From Hysterium pulicare CBS 123377 (Eukaryota > Ascomycota > Dothideomycetes > Hysteriales > Hysteriaceae): 41,130 bases of DNA. A model generated the notes under the pieces. The model saw only the letters and a program-made list of their open reading frames with translations. It did not search any database and was not told the DNA's origin. This document shows, one piece after another, positions 34,009 to 41,130 of the stretch (positions are counted from its first letter, which is position 1; the number at the start of each line of letters is the position of its first letter). Both the position numbers and the translations under genes were made by a program. The stretch spans positions 1-41,130 of the forward strand of contig AJFK01000908.1 of NCBI GenBank assembly GCA_000467715.1. Direction: 5' to 3'.

Positions 34009-34770
34009 TTTCTTGGTTCGAGGAGAGGATGCGAATTGGGTGGTTGTGTTTGTGGTGTTTGAGTGAGGGAAGGGACGCGAGGTTGGTGGGTTTACGCGTG
34101 GAGAGGAATTGGCGGGTTTGATTGGTTGGTGGGGACGCGTTTTGGTGGTGTTCTTTTTCTTTAAGTAGGAGTTAGGGATGATGTAAGCTGAAACGTCAAA
34201 TTCAAATTCAACGTCGATTTCACACCCCTCCTCTTTGACGTTGAATTGAAAACACATTTTTCGAGAATTCATAGCGTTGTTTGACTTTCTCATCATGCAT
34301 CTCAAGGCTACCTAGCTCAAGCTCGCTCTTGTAGAGCGCGATTGATCTTGCGTTGTTTCCTATCTTTTTCACTCTTCGATCTTCCAATTGCGATTGTGGT
34401 TCCATTCATTAAGTTCAATGTCCTGCTCCAGTCAATCTTTCAAATTTCCTTTTCCGAACTTCACACAATAAATTCTTTTCGGAATCTAGATCTACTGATA
34501 TGCTTTCGGTCCCCAAACGCTTCGTCGCTTGGATGCATGCTGCTTGTTTGCTCTAGTGAGGCTTGGGTTATACGATATGGCTGAGAAGCCATTAAATCCT
34601 CAGCCTTCCCTCAAATATGAATTTCTCTACCATTTCCCCTAACCCTTGCACCCAGGTTGGGGTTACGTCCGCTTACTTACTAACATGGATTCTATAACTG
34701 GACCATGTTCTAACAGCAATTGTTTGCAAATACCTCTTCCAGCTACCAGTCACTTAAATTCTTTGCAGGC
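34009..34770. other. Divergent region between dUTPase and the HET-like locus
   Basis: About 760 bp. The dUTPase-proximal third holds the MluI boxes and 5' UTR. In the distal part a short frame from an ATG at 34578 ends after about 22 codons; several GT/AG and CTAAC signals suggest a possible leader intron of the next locus, but no model is supported. Confidence 0.4.
34075..34140 (+). promoter_or_regulatory. MluI cell-cycle box cluster upstream of dUTPase
   Basis: ACGCGT at 34094-34099 and 34135-34140 plus ACGCGA at 34075-34080, within 66 bp and about 65-130 bp before the dUTPase ATG. The palindromic ACGCGT works in either orientation. This mirrors the cluster before PCNA and fits MBF-type G1/S control. 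Confidence 0.6.
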
Positions 34771-35900
34771 ATGGACAAATCTAGACTCAATTACGGACAC
34801 CAGTTCGATCCCGAAGACCGAGGCGGATGTTGCGAGTTTTTAACAATTGGCTCTCTTCTTTGGTGTTTTGTCCGAGCTTCGTGGCCTCTCACTCAACATT
34901 CGATACTTTCAACGAGATACCCAAGGAGCTGAGGAACACGCAATACTCGATAGCAGAAAACTTCATATGGTCGTCACGCAAATTGCCCGTCGATATCAAT
35001 GCTGTAAATCTGGATCTCGGGCCTCTCAGGCAGCTACATTTTGCCCCGTGCGATGGAACAGATGTTACCATTGGAAAGAAGACTGGCAGACTCCCGGGAT
35101 GTCAAATTCACCATCATCTGTACTTCTATAAGGATCCTTATTGCTCACTTTTCTGCGATGATGTTGAAGCCTTGGAATCTTCGCTCCGCATTATTGAGCG
35201 TAGCTTGGCCTGTTGAAAGACTTCATCCTTCTTTGGCAACGGCACCTCTTGTGTCACACATGCTATCTACCGGGTGGTGTCCATATCAAGTACGCAAATA
35301 ATGAGGACGTTTCCCTACCATATCATCAACCATTTCGCGCTGCTTGAACGCCACTGTGCGCCTGGAGTGAGCCACAACAATTGCACCGAATCCAGATGTA
35401 CTGGCTGGACCCTAATGGATGCCGCTAAAACGCTGAGGCATGTAAAGGTCAACTGTCAATGCAGCATTGTTAAGGTATCTTCCACGAAGGCTGCAGATAT
35501 CGTCCGGAAAGGCGGCATTCCTTTGCTGTCTATTGTCTCCAACAAGAAAGGCAAAATCTCACTCAAGCTAAGCCGAAGCAACTGGTGAGTGCTCACTCAA
35601 CATCCAGCGAGCAGGAGGCTTGCTCGCTCACTGACCAATTGACGATGCTCATCTTTGATACAGGGCCACGCCTTATGTTGCCCTTTCACATGTTTGGTGT
35701 GACGGTCTCGGAAATCCAAGAGATAACGGTCTACCGACTTGCCAGTTGCGACAGCTTGCTCAGCTTTTTTCTCGAATATCTACCAAGACTACGGTGATCT
35801 CGACGAAGTATATTGCTGAAGACCTCTTGTGGCATAATGGAAAGACGCGATACTTCTGGATGGACACTTTGTGTATTTCTCCTGCTACGTTAGTGTTGTC
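34771..35900 (+). pseudogene. HET-domain (heterokaryon incompatibility-like) gene, probably degenerate
   Basis: The clearest part is two segments joined by a good intron (35585-35663; GTGAGT, CTGAC branch, ACAG). The second segment reads ATPYVALSHVWCDGLGNP, then GLPTCQLRQL, then RYFWMDTLCIS, the opening blocks of the HET domain, which in fungi mediates non-self recognition and cell death. Upstream, the first segment has a Cys-rich part with GWTLMDAAKTLRHV and IVRKGGIPLLS, as in some HET-domain proteins. Further upstream, 34771-35213 holds N-terminal-like sequence (FNEIPKELRNTQYSIAENF) in more than one frame. After TLCIS the expected remainder of the domain is not recognisable. I read this as a truncated or decayed copy; a model with unusual introns cannot be excluded. 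Confidence 0.5.
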
Positions 35901-35929
35901 TGTGGGATGTTCATGCTACTGAACGCTAA

Positions 35930-36770
35930 AGGGCGGCCAATTAGTCTTGCAAGAGCCGAGCAAGAAACGAGGGGAAGAAATGGAAGCAACAGCCATATTC
36001 GACTGTCCCATACGTGTTACGCCAATCGATCCGCATGCTAGCAGTGGTGGGTTCGCTAACGTCGAGCAAATTCCAACTGTCGCAGCCTGACTTGCTGAAG
36101 CTAACCTATTTATTCGATACAGTAGGTGGATATCTCCCGAGACTTACCTGCATCAGAGACATACACTTAGCAAAGCATCACATCTAACGGTACGCCGCAG
36201 ATGAAGAACTGCTCGGTCCGTGTGAGCCCATCTTCTCCCGAAAATATCGATCCATCGCATGGCGCTTAGTACCATATTGTCCTGCCACCATCGCCTTACT
36301 ACTCTCGTTAATGGGCAATCTTCTTGCAATCTTCAACGGGGACCACCGCACCGCACTAGCGCCGCCGCATTCGGGGTCATCTCCTGGATTCCTATCTACA
36401 TCTTCATTCTCTTCTTTTCACGGAGCTGGGCGGAAGACCGATTGCATCTCTCCAGATTCGGCGAAGAGAAAAAGAAGTGTGGGTTTCGGGAGTGATTGAA
36501 GCGTTGGTATGATATCCTCCTTATCTCTCCAGCCTTCTGCTTCTGCTTTAGTTTTCTGGGCATGACGGCGAATGAGTTGTTGTTGCTTCTCGTTGAGCCG
36601 AAGGCTGGGACGGCGATGGAGGCTATCTTTTTCGTTGCTAGGTTTATTATGTGAGCCGTCTCCCCATTTTTTTACGCACGGTTTATCTGAAAGATCCTTT
36701 CCTTGTATCTTTCACGAGCTAACGTGTTCATAGATACGTTCTTACGGCTATCAAACCGCATAATCCCTAG
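35930..36770 (+). pseudogene. Multi-pass membrane protein C-terminal segment, probably degenerate
   Basis: Protein-like sequence on the + strand with about four hydrophobic helices: around WRLVPYCPATIALLLSLMGN, FGVISWIPIYIFILFFSRSW, ILLISPAFCFCFSFLGM and AIFFVARFIIYVLTAIKP. The 3' end has a well-formed intron (36650-36733; GTGAGC, CTAAC branch, ATAG) leading to a short last exon ending at 36770. An upstream stretch (EEMEATAIFDCPIRVTP) may belong to the same protein. The frame is interrupted in about two places, so it looks decayed. It may be the C-terminal part of the preceding HET-like gene or a separate gene; no family was identified. Confidence 0.4.
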
Positions 36771-37391
36771 ATGGGTTGTGATTCCCTGACGAGATGAAGT
36801 CTTCATACCGAAAGCAGGCAGGACTCGAATGAAATGAGCTTATTGAGAGAGCGTTCGCAGGATAACAAAGTGTATCTCAATGAAATAGAGAAAGTGAAAG
36901 GATACGAAGCATCGTCTAATTTTAATAGTCCCATCTCGAAAGGGCCGAAGAGTCGCCAAGCTCTTCGCAAGTGCTCCACAGCTCTTGGATAGAAATTGGC
37001 TATAGAAGCTTGAAAGAACGTAGAGTAATTCGACGTTATTGGACAAATACCCAAGAGTTGCGCGCGCCATAGAATTCTAAAGGTAATCAATAGGAAACTA
37101 TCACGATATTGTCTCGCGCTTTTGCTGTGCTTCCCATCCTCTTGGGACGTTCCGAAAATCTTCCCGAACGCGGAGACCCCGAACTCCAGCTTCTGTCGCG
37201 CAACCTTTCCACAGCATTGAACCTTAACACTACCACAACTAGAGAAGGAAAGGCGCCGACGAATGGCCTACAATTCCAAAACCATGGATACAACAAATCC
37301 CTCGCCTCAAGCTCGGGTCCAACCACGAGGAACACACGAGGGACCACAAGGGTCCTTCACGTGTGCCTCGCACTCAACAAACTATGGAAGG

Positions 37392-37499
37392 GCTTGACAA
37401 AGCGATCCAGAACCACTGTTAAAGCTGTACGCCTTTTTGACAAACAGCTCAACAAAACGTGCGAATAGCTTAACAAAGCGATCCAGAACCACGGTTGAA
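37392..37499 (+). repeat. Imperfect direct repeat, 2 x 32 bp
   Basis: Copies at 37392-37423 and 37468-37499, period 76 bp, three mismatches in 32 positions; both share ACAAAGCGATCCAGAACCAC. The spacer has further partial similarity (AACAGCTCAACAAAACG). Local duplication in non-coding DNA. Confidence 0.8.
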
Positions 37500-38853
37500 A
37501 CTCCCCGGGAATTTTGCCAGCGTCATGGTCTCAGCACAGGGCGTATTCCAGCTTGCGGGCCTTTTCAGCCTCTTCGCGGCTCGATTGGCCTCTGGTGCGA
37601 CACGCGATGACAAACAAACAAAGAAGCCGAGTAAAACCGATGCGGTCTCACGACGGGTCGGGTCTTTCAGGTCTTACAGGTGTGTGAAAGAATGGGAGTG
37701 GAGTTTGCCCCCGCTGTAGTATGTTCGTAGCGGTTAAGCGTTTTGCCGCGGTTGCTGAGTTGAGAGTGGTTGGCTAGCTAGGGTTCCGATGGGCCAGTCG
37801 AGACCGTGGAGAGCTTTTCTAGTGGGCTTCGAAGAGGGTTCTACGACCTTACCGGAAGAGGATGTAGGAGGTTGGGGTTGGGCTGCTAAGGGAGTGCCGG
37901 GTTTTGGAAATGGCGAAACTGCACATGGGAGAGTGGCAGCTTTGGTAGTGTGGAATCAATCTCGCAGGACGATGCGGGTGAGAATAATAATATCACCATC
38001 TACATGATATTGATGGATGAAGGCATTATCGATAAGGGTCAGGCTCAAGCGAGGAGATCGACGAAGGGTTGAAGTCTCTTCAGCATCAGCATCATATCCA
38101 TGGGCCTGTCATCTGAAAATCGTGAAAGCTGACTCTCGAGCCGCTGATTCTTTTGCGAATGGACTAACATGATTGCAGTCTAAGCGCTACCACAAAGAGT
38201 CTGAAGGTCACGAGAGGATGAGACGATGAAGTCAGTGGCACGCTAAGCAGCTGCAGGACTAAATCCCCACAATCGCCATCGTTCGTCTTATGCACGCTAA
38301 GCGCGTCCAAGCTACTAGTGTCCGGGCATCACTCGCGCATCCACACCGCGCCCCCGTACATTTGCCCGCACATGACGGCAGTCTGCATCGGTCGAAGGCA
38401 TTGCTGTGACCTCGCTATCTATGCAGACTGTACAGGCCGGTAGCCTTGGGGCAGGGCATCTCCTCTCGCTCTTGTCTTGATATGTTTTTCCCAGGTGTTA
38501 TTGACTTTGGAAGGCTGATGGAAGCAAAAGGTGGTCATACTATTTCGCGCCAAGCTTAATAGAGATTTCCGATAATTGCTCCATGATGCATGACGGCACT
38601 CACAGCGGGCGTGCATGTCCCCTCACCATCACCAGTCCAGTCGCAGCCTCTAGCTTCTGACGCCTCCCCCAAGCCTGCTCCCTCTGATCTCCTCGCTAAC
38701 TCCGCACCCTCCAATCAACTGCCCGTCCGGAAGCTCAAAGCTTGTGCTTGCATTTTCATCCAACCTGTCAACGCCGACATGCTGAATCACGGACCTGGTT
38801 GACGGCCATTGTCCCACTGAAATCCATCTCTACATAAACCCCGTCACTCCCCT

Positions 38854-38859
38854 CCCCGG
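38854..38859 (-). promoter_or_regulatory. Possible CreA (carbon repression) site of the sugar transporter
   Basis: Reads CCGGGG on the minus strand, matching SYGGRG, about 100 bp before the transporter ATG. CreA controls many hexose transporter genes. A single six-base match is weak evidence. Confidence 0.25.
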
Positions 38860-38960
38860 ATCAAGCTCCATCGCACAAGCTCCACTGAGTCTCGTGCAAC
38901 CATCACTCCTCGCACTTTCACTTGCCATAACTACAATCCTCAGCAACCCGTCCAGCCATC

Positions 38961-40816
38961 ATGGGTCTCATGCTCAAGAAGCCTGAGGGCACCCCAGGCT
39001 CTGCCCTCCCGGCCATCTTGATCGGCTTGTTCGTCGCATTTGGTGGTATCCTCTTTGGGTATGTTCATCATCCCATTCGCCTTTCGACGTCTTCTCTGAC
39101 TTGCGTAGATACGATACCGGAACAATTGGTGGCATTTTGGGTATGAACTACTGGCGAAGCCAATTCTCCACTGGTTACCACAGCAAGGTGGATGGCAACC
39201 TCGATGTCACCTCCAGCCAATCGTCCGAAATCGTCTCAATTCTTTCTGCCGGCACCTTCTTTGGCGCTCTCACTGCTGCGCGTATGTCTCCTGTGCACCA
39301 TCGTCTTCAATTGCGAGGAAATGCTAATTCTAGCCTAGCAACTGCTGATATGATTGGGCGTCGTCTCGGCCTAATCGCATCTACCGCAGTATTCACAATT
39401 GGTGTCATTCTTCAGACCGCTGCCACTGAGATCCCAATGTTCGTGGCTGGGCGTTTTTTCGCTGGTTACGGAGTGGGCATGATCTCTGCGACGAGTAAGA
39501 CACCATGCCAAAGTTGCCAAGATCGTGGCACTGACTACTTTTAGTCCCGCTCTACCAATCCGAGACTGCTCCCAAGTGGATCCGTGGCGCCGTTGTTGGA
39601 GCTTACCAATTGGCCATCACCATTGGTCTTTTGCTTGCTGCCATTGTCGACAACTCGACCAGTAAGCGCAATGATACAGGCTCATACAGAATCCCGATTG
39701 CCGTTCAATTCGCATGGGCCATTATCCTAGTGACAGGATGCCTGTTCCTTCCAGAGACGCCTCGCTTCCTCATCAAGAAAGGCCGACCTGAAAAGGCAGC
39801 CAAGTCGCTCTCTCAGCTTCGAAGACTCGATGTTCAGCACCCGGCATTGTTGGAAGAACTGGCCGAAATCACGGCCAATCACGAATATGAGCTCTCTTTG
39901 GGCAAGGCTACCTACCTCGACTGCTTCAAGGGCAATCTCGGCAAGCGTCTCGCTACCGGATGTCTTCTTCAAGCTCTTCAGCAACTTACTGGTGTCAACT
40001 TCATTTTTTATTATGGCACATCCTTCTTCAAGAACTCGGGTATCAAGAATTCTTTCATCATCAGTATGATTACATCCTCCGTCAACGTTGCCTCCACCTT
40101 CCCGGGCCTTTATCTTGTCGACAAGTGGGGCCGTCGTAACCTCCTCCTCTTTGGTGCTATCGGTATGGCTGTCTGCCAATTCATCGTCGCTGGCATTGGT
40201 ACCGGCGCTGGCATCGACAACATCACCGCTCAAAAAGCTCTTATCGCTTTCGTCTGCATCTACATCTTCTTCTTCGCTTGCTCTTGGGGTCCCGTCGCTT
40301 GGGTCGTCACGGGCGAAATCTTCCCGCTTAAGGTCCGAGCCAAGTCTCTTTCCATGACCACCGCCTCCAACTGGCTTCTCAACTGGGCCATCGCATAGTA
40401 AGTCACTCGCAACCCTCATCTTCTTCTGAATTCCACTAACATGCTACCATAGTGCCACACCCTACCTTGTAAACGACGACCCCGGCGATGCCAACCTCGG
40501 CGCAAAAGTCTTCTTCATCTGGGGCGGCTGCTGCTTCATCTGCATCTTCTTCGTCTGGGGCATGATCTACGAGACTAAGGGCCTCTCCCTCGAACAAGTC
40601 GACGAACTCTACGCCAAGGTTAACAAGGCCTGGAAGTCGCCTGGCTTCGTGCCCACAGTCTCTTTCCAGGATGTCCGTGATGTGGCCGGCACTGGACAGG
40701 GCAGGAAGATGAGTCTGGTAGATGTCGAGAACGAGGCTATGCGGAAGAGGAGCGTGGCGCATTCGGAAGGTGGGTTGAATGGACACAACGGGGCTGGGTT
40801 GCAGGAGAAGTATTGA
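38961..40816 (+). CDS. MFS hexose (glucose) transporter
   Basis: Plasma-membrane sugar/proton symporter of the major facilitator superfamily, sugar porter family. Exons: 38961-39058, 39109-39281, 39339-39494, 39545-40397, 40453-40816; 547 aa, the usual size. Introns of 50, 57, 50 and 55 bp all have CTGAC/CTAAT/CTAAC branches, and their removal restores GGILFGYDTGTIGGI, FGALTAAPTADMIGRR, VGMISATIPLYQSET and NWAIAYATPYLV. Other family motifs: PETPRFLIKKGR, QQLTGVNFIFYYGT, DKWGRRNLLLFG, GPVAWVVTGEIFPLKVRAK and YETKGLSLEQVDELY. It resembles fungal high-affinity glucose transporters (MstA/HGT-1 type), but substrate and affinity are inferred. Confidence 0.93.
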
Positions 40817-41130
40817 AGGCCTTAAGGCTTCGCCGTTTGATACGGGCGATTGCATAAGGGAATGATGATGTGTGGATTATACACCCGCCATTCTGGGTGG
40901 ATACAAACTAGATGAACATTCATGATACCTACCCTACCTCCTACCTTTCTCTTGTATTTTACATACAACTGTACATAGCTATTGTCTGAGGCCCTTAACG
41001 AAGACCCGTCTTGACTTTCACAATCAATCCACTATCAATCCACTTTAAAAACTCAACATCTCCTCCGCACATCCTTTCGCGATCTTCAAGTATCCCCCGT
41101 CCCCATCCCCATCCCCATCCCCGTCCCCCC
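40817..41130. other. 3' flank of the transporter, ending in a C-rich repeat
   Basis: Transporter 3' UTR followed by about 200 bp with no gene. The window ends in a CCCCAT-type microsatellite (from about 41094). Confidence 0.55.
41094..41130 (+). repeat. CCCCAT microsatellite at window edge
   Basis: Tandem CCCCAT units with CCCCGT variants running to the last base, so its full length is unknown. Confidence 0.85.

Larger units (their letters stand above)
36771..38960. other. Intergenic region upstream of the sugar transporter
   Basis: About 2.2 kb without a recognised gene. A frame open from about 37109 to 37468 has no ATG. A 32-bp direct repeat (37392-37499) is listed separately. The last 130 bp before the transporter are rich in C and T, with a TACATAAAC element near 38831 and a CCCCGG at 38854-38859, which on the minus strand fits the CreA consensus SYGGRG. 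Confidence 0.45.

Noticed and set aside
37109-37468. 119-codon open frame on the + strand
   Set aside because: No ATG start and it runs through a direct repeat; no recognisable protein family.

Overview
The window looks like nuclear DNA of a filamentous ascomycete (Pezizomycotina). The evidence is the gene set (HapB, a secreted S53 protease, a vezatin/Inp2-like protein, a HET-type domain) and the many short GT-AG introns of about 44 to 108 bp, most about 50 to 60 bp, with CTRAY-like branch sites. Dothideomycetes is my best guess for class, but that is inference. Gene models were built by hand; exon boundaries were chosen so that reading phase and known family motifs are restored.

Layout. 1-780: 3' part of the CCAAT-binding factor subunit HapB (NF-YA). 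2617-4419 (-): secreted sedolisin protease with a TATA-like element and GATA motifs upstream. About 4.4-23.5 kb: a gene-poor compartment whose only well supported genes are three diverged paralogues of a small C2H2 zinc-finger family (9037-10278, 14892-15947, 20374-21730). All three are on the + strand, have three exons, and have both introns in phase 2. 23.5-34.0 kb: a compact block of conserved genes: vezatin/Inp2-like peroxisome inheritance protein (-), a TPR-like unknown protein (+), EMC6 (+), PCNA (+), pyridoxal kinase (+) and dUTPase (-). 34.7-36.8 kb: a HET-domain fragment followed by a multi-pass membrane protein segment; the region looks degenerate. 38961-40816 (+): a five-exon MFS hexose transporter. 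The rest is intergenic.

How the genes relate. PCNA and dUTPase both serve DNA synthesis (sliding clamp; removal of dUTP and supply of dUMP). They lie about 3 kb apart with pyridoxal kinase between them, and each has a small cluster of MluI-box (ACGCG) motifs just upstream, as expected for MBF-driven S-phase genes. HapB, the protease and the sugar transporter are nutrient-response genes but share no evident operon-like link.

The most interesting points are the zinc-finger trio in the sparse compartment, the PCNA start codon split by an intron (A|TG), an 11-nt microexon in pyridoxal kinase, and the paired MluI-box clusters. No intact transposon, tRNA, rRNA or retroelement was recognised.
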